Source: Methylocystaceae bacterium (GTDB lineage Bacteria; Pseudomonadota; Alphaproteobacteria; Rhizobiales; Beijerinckiaceae). From it: a stretch of DNA of 33,814 bases. The number at the start of each line of letters is the position of its first letter. Positions within the stretch are counted from its first letter, which is position 1. Positions 9,201 through 16,309 of this stretch are shown one piece after another. Position numbers and translations under genes: made by a program. The notes beneath the pieces were generated by a model. That model was given only the letters and a program-made list of their open reading frames with translations. It was not told where the DNA came from and did no database searches. Location: contig BJGJ01000016.1 of the NCBI GenBank assembly GCA_014190435.1, positions 1 to 33,814 on the forward strand, written 5' to 3'.

Positions 9201-11692
9201 AGGCAATTCTCCCCTATGTCTGATAATGAAGATTCATGACCCCATTGATGTGTTGGCGCTTGACAAAGTGACCATAACTCTCCCGACGCTTCTTTAAGGA
9301 ATAGAAAACGTCCACGTGGATGTGCAGGATCATCGGGCCGCCGTGTTAAATCGATAGCCGGGCCTCCACGGGCAACGCCTTCTATTCGAATTGTTCCTTG
9401 TCCATCCTCAAACCATTCGCTTGTCATTAATCCATTAGTGAGTTTAAAGGGCGTGGAGCCTGGAACGCCACCTGAGCCTGTAACCCCGTCTAAGGGGGTT
9501 TTTTGCGCACGAGCCAAACGCAACAACAAAAACCCAATTAAAGATAATGATAAAATAGCCGCATAAATTAGATAGCCCCCAAACAGATAGGCATAAGAAG
9601 GCGGCCGCGTTTGACTAAGCTGTTCTGCTGCGCTCCACGCTGTGTCCCATTGATCGCCTCTTGGAATATAAAACGGAAGAAGCAACGGCGCCCAGGTGCC
9701 GAAACGACGTATTCCCTCTGGAATAGCACGGCTTATTTGTTCTTTGCCCAGGAACGCTGCTGCTTTTTCGTCAAGCATATCCCCTCCGACAAAGGAGAGG
9801 TTAACCAGAGTCGCTACGCGTAACCCCATATGATCAAACCAAATCAGCACACGTAAAACATCGTAGGCCAGTAAGGCAGTGAAGATATCCAGGCTCCAAG
9901 CGCGAAATTCATTATCTGGAAGGAAATAGTTCATCCAGCTTGCAACTGCTGTTCGAATTAATCCATCCTGATTGTACCAAGTTGGATCGGGCGCAGCTTT
10001 TAAAAAAGAGTAGATAACTGGAGCCATCCATAGTCCCCATCTAAGGACACGGACAGCATTCTCGACCAGCATATCTAAGCCCTCAAGGCTGGCGAGTTGG
10101 CGCAGCGGCTTTAAACTCCGTTGCATAACAGCAGTCAGAAAAAACAGATTGATTGAAAATAATGGGGCGGCAAATACCCATTGGATCACGCCAGAGAGGG
10201 ATTCATCATAAAGTAAGCGGACAGAACCATCTACATAACCAAGATCAGTAGCACCCCATTTTGAAAATAATGGACGGATGATATAGGCGTTAATGCTTCG
10301 CCCATCAGCGCGATAGTCTAGCGATTCATATGCATGAAATTTTTGGATAATTGTTTCTAACTGACCCAGATCAAGATACCAAGCGATGGTGCCAGCCATA
10401 GATCCGCCCAGTAATGCGCCTAATGTATAAACACGCCAACTGCGAAGATGTTGTCTACGCTTTTGCAGTAAGGCAGCCATATCGAATGCTGCATCTACGC
10501 CAGCATAGGCAAAAGCTCCTGTCAGCGCGCCAAATGAAAATCTATAAAGCGGCTCAGCCGACGGCAATCCTCCAGTTATGGCGATAGCGACTGCAACGCC
10601 AACTATGGATCCCCGCGCGAAATTTACTGGTCTAAGATAGGCCTCCCTTAATCGTGCTAAAAAGGGGGGAGTTGAATCGGTGCTCTCCATAATGACCCGT
10701 GCAAGCGGGTAACTTGCCGCGCCAATAAAGGCGGCTCCCAACGGTCCACATAACTCAATGAGGGCGGCGACCTCGGGATGATGAACGACAAAACCTATCC
10801 CCAGCACAACAGCCATAAATACGAGGCCATAGACAGCGCCTTTTTCCGCCCCGATCCGCCAATCATTAAAGACTACAACTGATAATGAAGGCGTTGCGCG
10901 CAATAAACCTGCCAAGGCCTGGGTTACGAGATAAGTTTGTCCCCAAAGTCCTGCCTGGGCCATCGCGCCTAACCCCACGGCAAAAAGTGCTGTGAGCGGA
11001 TATGGAAGAAATGGCGTTACAAAAAACGTTTCTGCTGTTGCTATAAGCGGCGTCAAAGACGCAAGGAAGGCGGATATGAGCAAGATATCATGCGGACGCC
11101 ATTCTTGAGGTTGAAAACGTCCAAGCGCTAAGGGCACCCCCACAACGACTGCCTCATTCAATAAAAATAAAACGAGAGTGCGCCCAATAAGACTGGCGAT
11201 AGCCTCTGGAGCGCTAAACCCTAAAAAAAATATTTGCCCTAATTGGGTAATGGGCGGGGAGCCCAGGGCAATGAGAAGACAAAATAGGAAGGGTAATAAT
11301 GCCAGCCCAGCTCTCAAAGAAAATTGCGACCGCGCTTTCAACACCAGGAGACCACTGATATAGGCGAGAACCGCTGACGCACCGCCGATTGGAGAAAGTT
11401 GCAGTAAGTTTAAAAAAGTCGTTGGTGCACGCCATAAAATCGCATTGCTATCAATGAGGCTCGCGAAGAGCGCCACGATGATAAAATCAATGCAGAAGAG
11501 TTGAGCTGAAAGCTTCACATCAGCCTTAAAACTTATCAGATACAAAGCTGCTGCGGCCGATACCCCTGCTAAAAAAGCACCTGAAGGCCCTTGAGCTGTT
11601 TGCGTCAATGCAATGACCAAGAGACCCAAGCCCAAGAATTGACGGTGAAGGCGTAAAACGCCCTGAGAGGAGTCGACGTGGGCGGCCGCCAT
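6242..11692 (-). CDS. large membrane protein with cyclic-glucan-synthase-type GH94 phosphorylase domain, lacking the GT84 transferase
   Basis: About 1816 residues. I start at ATG 11692 because GGAG lies seven bases upstream; a GTG at 11725 would add 11 residues. Residues 1-730 are almost entirely hydrophobic, with many membrane helices and no long cytosolic insert. Residues about 745-1060 and 1065-1370 resemble the two beta-supersandwich domains of cyclic beta-1,2-glucan synthase (NdvB/Cgs). Residues about 1370-1790 match the (alpha/alpha)6 GH94 catalytic barrel: GYRDQLQD (Asp1399 in RD) and GSGDWDDGM (Asp1535, Asp1537, Asp1538), the region that holds the catalytic acid in cellobiose-type phosphorylases. 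NdvB itself is about 2800 residues with a GT84 transferase between membrane helices; I see no such domain and no DxD or QxxRW motif. It is likely an envelope-anchored beta-1,2-glucan phosphorylase or trimming enzyme. It precedes the SDR–tsaD–gpsA run. Confidence 0.85.
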   Translation of the reverse strand: MAAAHVDSSQGVLRLHRQFLGLGLLVIALTQTAQGPSGAFLAGVSAAAALYLISFKADVKLSAQLFCIDFIIVALFASLIDSNAILWRAPTTFLNLLQLSPIGGASAVLAYISGLLVLKARSQFSLRAGLALLPFLFCLLIALGSPPITQLGQIFFLGFSAPEAIASLIGRTLVLFLLNEAVVVGVPLALGRFQPQEWRPHDILLISAFLASLTPLIATAETFFVTPFLPYPLTALFAVGLGAMAQAGLWGQTYLVTQALAGLLRATPSLSVVVFNDWRIGAEKGAVYGLVFMAVVLGIGFVVHHPEVAALIELCGPLGAAFIGAASYPLARVIMESTDSTPPFLARLREAYLRPVNFARGSIVGVAVAIAITGGLPSAEPLYRFSFGALTGAFAYAGVDAAFDMAALLQKRRQHLRSWRVYTLGALLGGSMAGTIAWYLDLGQLETIIQKFHAYESLDYRADGRSINAYIIRPLFSKWGATDLGYVDGSVRLLYDESLSGVIQWVFAAPLFSINLFFLTAVMQRSLKPLRQLASLEGLDMLVENAVRVLRWGLWMAPVIYSFLKAAPDPTWYNQDGLIRTAVASWMNYFLPDNEFRAWSLDIFTALLAYDVLRVLIWFDHMGLRVATLVNLSFVGGDMLDEKAAAFLGKEQISRAIPEGIRRFGTWAPLLLPFYIPRGDQWDTAWSAAEQLSQTRPPSYAYLFGGYLIYAAILSLSLIGFLLLRLARAQKTPLDGVTGSGGVPGSTPFKLTNGLMTSEWFEDGQGTIRIEGVARGGPAIDLTRRPDDPAHPRGRFLFLKEASGELWSLCQAPTHQWGHESSLSDIGENCLLLKTQHNGIALEARISLIADEAVEITNLKITNLEDRPRKFLIATMREWVLNETGVELRDASYNALHIGTWYVHSLNAIFAQNRLLKGGARRGIDRRLSPEIGFHAIGTHGSTTISILGYEDVKSRFYGMGAVHAPDSLLDLIAPRKPDDEGLLYGFEPCASIQIEVELAASGHAELTILDGWARDMGLATSAVAKYLSKDTISPKILNQALSQQRKLIMPTVPKDYRYAFADDGRSLSVEIGTPRPYAHVIANALGQGAVMTNDGDIFSFHGNSRLNSFTPFRMGEGRSAPAGQMVYVYDLAKGIAYSPSFTPLRRRDRKYDVTFSPGAAFYRSHEDDLEIELSVFVAPKEPIEFKLLRICNTSNNARLLQIVPAIEIVLAETPSESLGAITSIVESDLKSIYFQNPSNKFVNGWAFVATSLAAEHAETSRRRFLGHENRSSHIPYMVEHGHPDAGAPEQQRKVAAFCGSIDAQPGKDYYIVIALGQTDSYEQAQALALRAKNTDYAQKILNEAQAAWDEQLSVLRIKTNQPAFDRLVNDWLPYQLLAARLWGRTGPSQRSGATGYRDQLQDVLPLVALSPERARTQILLHARHQYLEGDACKWWHRAPNGGTGLADRTHSSDPHLWLPYVTLKYIQGTGDLSILNEIEPFLEASQVPFGQEGEATVPLISRDKDTLLGHCIRAIDYSLGRFGSHDLPLVGSGDWDDGMHLVGAEGKGESVWLGFFLHGILLDMAPLIEAKGDQQRARRYIDRARKLRLALEKCWTGDRYIRDFADNGRAINPMSAMTSSWPVLSNAVEASRGIETINNALSVLGRANRVLLVSPPYDEHSDPHPGRSAEYPPGVRENGGQYSHGVSWFVDALSKLAVDAREKGELETSDHLFTQAFETWVAISPLSKFSSPAEADIYGLPPHQQPADIYEGPGYEGHGGWSWYTGAAARMLSAAYALLGLEIINGELQLRADAFDLKGGLKLESVEFKGKRFSA

Positions 11693-11826
11693 TGGGTTTC
11701 TCCGTCTGGATAGGCAACGACGCACAATAAGCCGTTTTCATGGAATCAGTTTTATATCAAACAGTTTCAAATGCAGGAGCGCGGCTAAAATGTCGACTCT
11801 AATGAATTCTATGCGTTGGAGGACGC

Positions 11827-11855
11827 TTCGCTTTGTTTCTAAATTAGGCTATAAT
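11827..11855 (+). promoter_or_regulatory. possible promoter for the 11958 gene
   Basis: A perfect TATAAT lies at 11850-11855, and a weak -35-like TTCGCT lies 17 bases upstream (11827-11832). It sits in the 265-base divergent region between the glucan-related gene and the gene at 11958. Confidence 0.3.
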
Positions 11856-11957
11856 TAACTAAACTTCTGTCTACCCGCACCGGGGAAAGACCTACAATTC
11901 CATGGATGATTCTTTCCCACACACTCTCCACCCAGCGCTAAGACGAATGGCGGGTTA

Positions 11958-12596
11958 ATGGAAGAAAACAATCCCAGCCTCTCAGCTGAAGAGCCTGACT
12001 CCTCAATCATGCCGCCACATTCTCTGGGCGGTCGCGTGCATACGCTCGCTAGGGCCGTGCGCCGTGCACGCCTAGATAACGCCGAACAGTCAGCTGCATT
12101 AATTGATCTGCGACTTGCGGAAGTAACGCGATTGGAGATACTTCAAGACTCTCTCGCAGACCTCTTTAATCAGATTCCCAAAGAGTGCGATATCTTTGAC
12201 CTAGCAATTTCCCCAGGCGAACGTCCCCGACTCTTTATTGATTATCTCGGCTTTATAGAGATGGATCAGGACAAACGCATTTATCGGTTTTTGCAAGACA
12301 GCCGACACGGCCGGATCAATATTTGTGAAAGCGAAAAGATCGATCAAATCGTTGCTACAGTCACCGATTATGTCGCTCACCGACTAGTTGAACGGGAAAA
12401 GGCTTTGACGATTGATTACGCCAGTGGCGGCTATGCGCTCATAAAGTCTCAATCCACCCACAGTCCAAAAATTGAAACTCCCAGCCTATTTTGGGGGATT
12501 TATCTTCAGTGCTGTGAGTTATTGGGCGCTAGCTGTTTTCTTATTCTACTAACAGTTATTGGGCTATGGTTTTATCACGCCTATGGCGCACGTTAA
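11958..12596 (+). CDS. C-terminally anchored membrane protein, hypothetical
   Basis: 212 residues. There is no signal peptide. The N-terminal 40 residues are polar; residues about 30-110 are helical and rich in Ala, Arg, Leu and Glu; and one strong hydrophobic helix (LLGASCFLILLTVIGLWFYH) lies six residues from the C-terminus. This fits a tail-anchored or single-pass protein facing the cytoplasm. I do not recognise a named family, though the pattern suggests a conserved alphaproteobacterial hypothetical. The ATG at 11958 has only a GCGGG-like site. An upstream ATG at 11947 runs at once into a stop. The gene converges on the metallophosphoesterase with a 14-base gap. Confidence 0.75.
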   Translation: MEENNPSLSAEEPDSSIMPPHSLGGRVHTLARAVRRARLDNAEQSAALIDLRLAEVTRLEILQDSLADLFNQIPKECDIFDLAISPGERPRLFIDYLGFIEMDQDKRIYRFLQDSRHGRINICESEKIDQIVATVTDYVAHRLVEREKALTIDYASGGYALIKSQSTHSPKIETPSLFWGIYLQCCELLGASCFLILLTVIGLWFYHAYGAR

Positions 12597-12610
12597 CGCG
12601 TTGCGATGAC

Positions 12611-13492
12611 TTAGATATCAAAATCAGCCAAGGTTGCAATCTCACCTTGATTATCAAGACCTCGCCTTATTAAATTGATTTTTAGTTGTTTACCTATCTT
12701 GGTAAAGCGATAGATGTGGTATGAGGCTGCCGGTCGATGCCCTTCTTGCCGAGCAGAAGCAGATGCAACACCCACTACGGGAACCGTCTTGCTTGGTCCC
12801 GATATATAAGCGACGCTCGGTTTATGATTATGTCCATGTAAAATTAACTCTGCGCCATGGCGCTTGATCACTTCTTCGAAGGCAACCGCATCCTCCAAGC
12901 CGCGCAATAGGCTAGCGCCGCCAATATTGGGCGGATGATGAAGAAATACGATCCGCACCCGCCCTTCTTGTTCCATAAGCGCCAAATATTCGGACAGACG
13001 TTGAAGCTGTTGTGATCCAAGACGGCCAGAGGCAACGAATGGCGCAGTAGGCACTCCTGAATTCAGACCAATCAACGCAAGGTCGTCTCTACGACGCAGA
13101 TAGGGAAACCCTTCCCCGCTTTCATCGCTCTTTGTCCAGGCAGAAAAGTTTTCTTCAATAAGTTGCCTAACCCCTGCAACATAGGCGTCATGATTTCCTG
13201 GGGTAAAACTGACGCAGTTTGGGGGACCCAAAGATAATAACCATTCCTTTGCGATCTGCAGCTCGGTTGGAAGGCCTATATTTACGATGTCGCCCGTCAT
13301 TAAAATATGATCTGGTGCCTGGCTCTTTAAATCCAAAACAATGTCCGTCAAGACACTCATTGCATGCTGATTGGCGCGCTTATAGAGCCAATTCATATAC
13401 CCCGTTAAGCGTTTATTAAGTAACTCGGAGAAATGTGGCCTGGGAATAGGCCCAATATGTGCATCAGACAAATGGGCTAGAATAAAGCTCAA
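12611..13492 (-). CDS. calcineurin-like metallophosphoesterase
   Basis: 293 residues of the class III cyclic-nucleotide-phosphodiesterase/Icc-like type. All metal-site motifs are visible: LSDAHIG (Asp10, His12), MTGDIVN (Asp68), GNHD (99-102), FLHHPP and LHGHNH. The enzyme is cytoplasmic with a two-metal centre; substrates in this family range from cAMP to nucleotides and phospholipid precursors, so none is assigned. The start is a TTG at 13492 with a GGGGG stretch just upstream; no in-frame ATG precedes the DAHIG motif. It is divergent from the Nudix gene across 63 bases and convergent with the gene at 11958. Confidence 0.9.
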   Translation of the reverse strand: MSFILAHLSDAHIGPIPRPHFSELLNKRLTGYMNWLYKRANQHAMSVLTDIVLDLKSQAPDHILMTGDIVNIGLPTELQIAKEWLLSLGPPNCVSFTPGNHDAYVAGVRQLIEENFSAWTKSDESGEGFPYLRRRDDLALIGLNSGVPTAPFVASGRLGSQQLQRLSEYLALMEQEGRVRIVFLHHPPNIGGASLLRGLEDAVAFEEVIKRHGAELILHGHNHKPSVAYISGPSKTVPVVGVASASARQEGHRPAASYHIYRFTKIGKQLKINLIRRGLDNQGEIATLADFDI

Positions 13493-13555
13493 AAATCACC
13501 CCCATGACGTCAAACAGAGTTTTCATCACTAATTCTAATTCACTATATTAAAACG

Positions 13556-14032
13556 ATGTCCCAGACTCCTTCAATAAGAACGCGCCTTGTTCATCAGCTC
13601 ATTACCTTTGGGGCCTTATTCCAAAGACCCATGACGCTTGGGGTTCGAGGCCTCATCATAGATAAAGATGAGAGGATATTACTGGTCAAACACACCTATG
13701 TAACAGGATTTTATTTACCAGGCGGCGGCGTTGAACCTGGCGAGACTATTGTGCAAGCGTTAGAGCGAGAGCTGCGTGAAGAATGCGCTATAAGCCTTAA
13801 ATCACCTCCACTCCTCCACAATATTTATTTGAATAAGCGTTCCTCTTTGCGGGATCACGTTGCTCTATTTTTAATTCGAGATTTCTCCGATGAAGGCCCG
13901 CGTCTCCCCGATAAAGAGATCGCAGAAGTCAAATATTTCTCAGTTAATGAATTACCCAATGAGGCAACCCCTGCAACACGGGCGCGCATTAATGAGATCA
14001 TTAATAACACTCCGACTTCTTCTTACTGGTGA
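13556..14032 (+). CDS. Nudix hydrolase
   Basis: 158 residues. The Nudix box runs from Gly57 to Ile79: GGGVEPGETIVQALERELRE is followed by ECAI, matching G-x5-E-x7-REUxEE with Ala in place of the last Gly. Glu72, Glu75 and Glu76 would bind Mg2+. An N-terminal segment of about 25 residues (HQLITFGALFQRPMTLGVRG) precedes the domain. Family members hydrolyse nucleoside diphosphate derivatives; the actual substrate is unknown. ATG 13556 lacks a clear SD, consistent with a short leader. It shares a 63-base divergent region with the metallophosphoesterase. Confidence 0.9.
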   Translation: MSQTPSIRTRLVHQLITFGALFQRPMTLGVRGLIIDKDERILLVKHTYVTGFYLPGGGVEPGETIVQALERELREECAISLKSPPLLHNIYLNKRSSLRDHVALFLIRDFSDEGPRLPDKEIAEVKYFSVNELPNEATPATRARINEIINNTPTSSYW

Positions 14033-14239
14033 CAGTTTGGCAAAGCAGCGTGTTAAAAGCTCAATAACATTAAACCAAAGGATCTGATAAATAGATAGAG
14101 ACCAGCGATGAAAGCATCACGAATGAGATCTATTATGCCAATTCGGCGTAAATTTATCCAATTTGCTGCCCCTAAACCATAAAAAGTTAAACTCCTTAGG
14201 CTTGCAACATTATTAATATGTTGATTTAAAAGAGCTATA

Positions 14240-14737
14240 ATGATTGATCTGGCGATAAAATTTCACCCGCTCACGGCGGCAGACGAACCTCAAATAGAAA
14301 AACTTGACGAACGCGCATTCGGTCCCGGTCGCTTCGCGCGCACCGCTTATCGTCTAAGGGAATGTAATACGGCTGATTTGTCGCTATCATTTGTTGCGCG
14401 CATTGGAACACTGCTTATCGGCGCTAATAGAATGACGCCAATTTTAATAGAATCTACCAATGCTCTATTACTTGGTCCCTTGACAGTTGAGCCAGCCTTT
14501 CGTTCACAAGGCGTTGGCGAAGCGCTGGTGAAACATTCTCTTGACGCTGCGCGTTCTGCTGGACATAGCCTAGTTTTTCTTGTTGGAGATGAAGAATATT
14601 ATTCAAGGATGGGTTTTAGCACAGTTCCGAAGGGACAAATCACCATGCCCGGCCCTGTTGATCCTTATCGCTTACTCTACTGTGAATTGATAGAGGACGC
14701 GCTAGAGACAACTATCGGCAGAATGCGCCGCAAATGA
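14240..14737 (+). CDS. GNAT-family N-acetyltransferase (YhbS-like)
   Basis: 165 residues. The acetyl-CoA binding core is clear: LLLGPLTVEPAFRSQGVGEA with the Q-x-x-G-x-G/A loop, then ALVKHSLDAARSAGHSLVFLVGDEEYYSRMGFST, the characteristic YhbS-type GDxxYYxRxGF ending. The N-terminus starts with the beta-1/alpha-1 pattern (IKFHPLTAADEPQIEKLDERAF). The acceptor is unknown; it could be a small molecule or a protein. The last four bases overlap the zapE start (ATGA at 14734-14737), so the two genes are translationally coupled and co-transcribed. The upstream site is a weak AAGAG. Confidence 0.9.
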   Translation: MIDLAIKFHPLTAADEPQIEKLDERAFGPGRFARTAYRLRECNTADLSLSFVARIGTLLIGANRMTPILIESTNALLLGPLTVEPAFRSQGVGEALVKHSLDAARSAGHSLVFLVGDEEYYSRMGFSTVPKGQITMPGPVDPYRLLYCELIEDALETTIGRMRRK

Positions 14738-15882
14738 CCAAATCTACCTATTTTCCTGAAATGTTAGAAAGATATCAGAATCTGATCAAAGATGGCGCTT
14801 TGACAAGAAATGACTCGCAAATATTAGCCATCGCGCGACTTCAAGGACTGCTTGAGCAATTAAAGAAGAACAGCGAACCAGCACAAGAAAAATTATTTAA
14901 TTTTTTTAAATTTTGGCGCACCCCAGATAATCCGCTTAAAGGTGTTTATTTATACGGGGATGTTGGGCGCGGCAAAACAATGCTTATGGATTTATTTTAT
15001 AAGATTGCACCTATTGATAATAAAAGAAGAGTTCATTTTCATAATTTTATGGCAGAGACGCATGAAAGACTATTTAAAATTCGTAACGCCAATATATCAA
15101 ACCAAGAACCAATAAGATTAATTGCAGAAGAAATTGCTTCAGAAACAAAATTACTCTGCTTTGATGAATTTGCCGTCAATGATATTGCCGACGCTACTAT
15201 ATTAGCTCGATTATTTTCATATCTATTTTCATTAGGAGTCATCATTGTTGCCACATCAAATGTAAAGCCAGAAAGATTGTATGAAGGCGGAAGGAATCGA
15301 GACCAATTTATTCCATTTATTGATATTTTGATTGAAAATACCCAAGTAATTAAAATTGATGGCACTGATGATTATAGAATGAAGCACAGCGCTATAAGTC
15401 AGATTTATTTTGTGCCAGCTGACGACTTTGCAAAAAAATCGCTTGATGACTTGTTTTATTTTTTAACCGAAAATAATGAAGGAATCCCGAGTAAAATAGA
15501 GATAAAAGGACGTATTATTCATATACCGAAAGCATATAAAAAAATAGCACGCTTTCATTTTAAAGATATCATTGAACAACCCCTCTCCGCACAAGACTAT
15601 CTAGTAATCACTGAGAATTTCTCAGCAATTTTAATAGATAATATCGTTTCTTTAAAATCTGATCAGAAGAATGAAGCGAGGCGACTGATTACGCTCATTG
15701 ACGTCTTATATGAAAACCGATCATTACTAGCTATATCTGCCGATGCAGAGCCTGAAAAACTTTATGAATCAAACCATGGCGTCGAATCAAAAGAATATAG
15801 ACGGACAATTTCAAGACTTTCAGAGATGAGAACACAAATCTATCTCGATGATTTTTTGTCCCGTTTCACAAATCTGGCTTAG
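14734..15882 (+). CDS. zapE: cell division ATPase ZapE (AFG1-like)
   Basis: 382 residues, the family length. ZapE is a cytoplasmic P-loop ATPase that associates with FtsZ during constriction; its eukaryotic relative AFG1/LACE1 acts in mitochondria. Walker A is GDVGRGKT (75-82), Walker B LLCFDEF with the following AVNDIADA, and sensor-1 VIIVATSN. The typical C-terminal SRLSEMRTQIYL is present. It overlaps the GNAT gene by four bases. Its 3' end overlaps the convergent gene at 15866 by 17 bases. The gene is strikingly AT-rich compared with the housekeeping block beyond it, yet its motifs are intact. Confidence 0.94.
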   Translation: MTKSTYFPEMLERYQNLIKDGALTRNDSQILAIARLQGLLEQLKKNSEPAQEKLFNFFKFWRTPDNPLKGVYLYGDVGRGKTMLMDLFYKIAPIDNKRRVHFHNFMAETHERLFKIRNANISNQEPIRLIAEEIASETKLLCFDEFAVNDIADATILARLFSYLFSLGVIIVATSNVKPERLYEGGRNRDQFIPFIDILIENTQVIKIDGTDDYRMKHSAISQIYFVPADDFAKKSLDDLFYFLTENNEGIPSKIEIKGRIIHIPKAYKKIARFHFKDIIEQPLSAQDYLVITENFSAILIDNIVSLKSDQKNEARRLITLIDVLYENRSLLAISADAEPEKLYESNHGVESKEYRRTISRLSEMRTQIYLDDFLSRFTNLA

Positions 15883-16168
15883 CCATACACTCCGCGATAT
15901 CGCTTTTTGTTTTCATCTGATTAAATCTGTCCTGACAAAAACGCTCCAGATCTGCTCTTACGGTTGGATTATTAGCAGCAGCACGCATACTCATTGCACT
16001 TTCTAATAATTCTTTTTGAGCAGCGTGTATTTGTTTTTGGCTCAAGTAACTTGAACATTGTTCATAACGTTTAAGAAAAGCGTCACAAGGTGCTATTCCT
16101 GTGGGGTCGACAGCAAATGCTGGCGTAGCCATCATCAAAGCCCAGAAAAATAGTAATTTATGACGCAT
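15866..16168 (-). CDS. periplasmic small helical protein with CX9C and CX15C cysteine pairs
   Basis: 100 residues from ATG 16168, chosen because it opens directly into a signal peptide (RHKLLFFWALMMATPAFA, cleavage after Ala19). An open extension upstream to 16219 only adds non-signal residues. The mature protein is mostly helical with exactly four cysteines: Cys28-x9-Cys38 and Cys78-x15-Cys94. This suggests a disulfide-stapled helical hairpin, formally like mitochondrial twin-CxnC proteins. I do not know a bacterial family name. SD GGAG lies 12 bases upstream, somewhat far. Its last 17 bases overlap zapE on the opposite strand. Confidence 0.7.
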   Translation of the reverse strand: MRHKLLFFWALMMATPAFAVDPTGIAPCDAFLKRYEQCSSYLSQKQIHAAQKELLESAMSMRAAANNPTVRADLERFCQDRFNQMKTKSDIAECMAKPDL

Positions 16169-16225
16169 TTCTGGATATTTCTCCGCCAAAATAGCTATAG
16201 ATGAGATCATCTGAAACAAGAGAAG

Positions 16226-16261
16226 ACGGGTGACAGGCCTTTCGTAGGACCCGTCACCCGT
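16226..16261 (-). terminator. hairpin terminator candidate after the nlpD-like gene
   Basis: ACGGGTGAC (16226-16234) pairs perfectly with GTCACCCGT (16253-16261) over an 18-base loop. Read on the minus strand it lies about 50 bases after the nlpD-like stop and is followed by a pyrimidine-rich CTTCTCTTG. The GC-rich stem fits a terminator, although the T-run is imperfect. Confidence 0.5.
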
Positions 16262-16266
16262 ATTAT

Positions 16267-16297
16267 CTTCGAAGCTAGTGTCTCGCCAACTTCGAAG
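16267..16297. repeat. paired palindrome CTTCGAAG x2
   Basis: CTTCGAAG, a perfect palindrome, occurs at 16267-16274 and 16290-16297, 15 bases apart. It lies between the nlpD-like stop and the terminator-like hairpin, and could form an 8-bp stem or two symmetrical protein sites. The arrangement mirrors the pair at 413-442. Confidence 0.5.
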
Positions 16298-16309
16298 AGA
16301 TGATAAATC

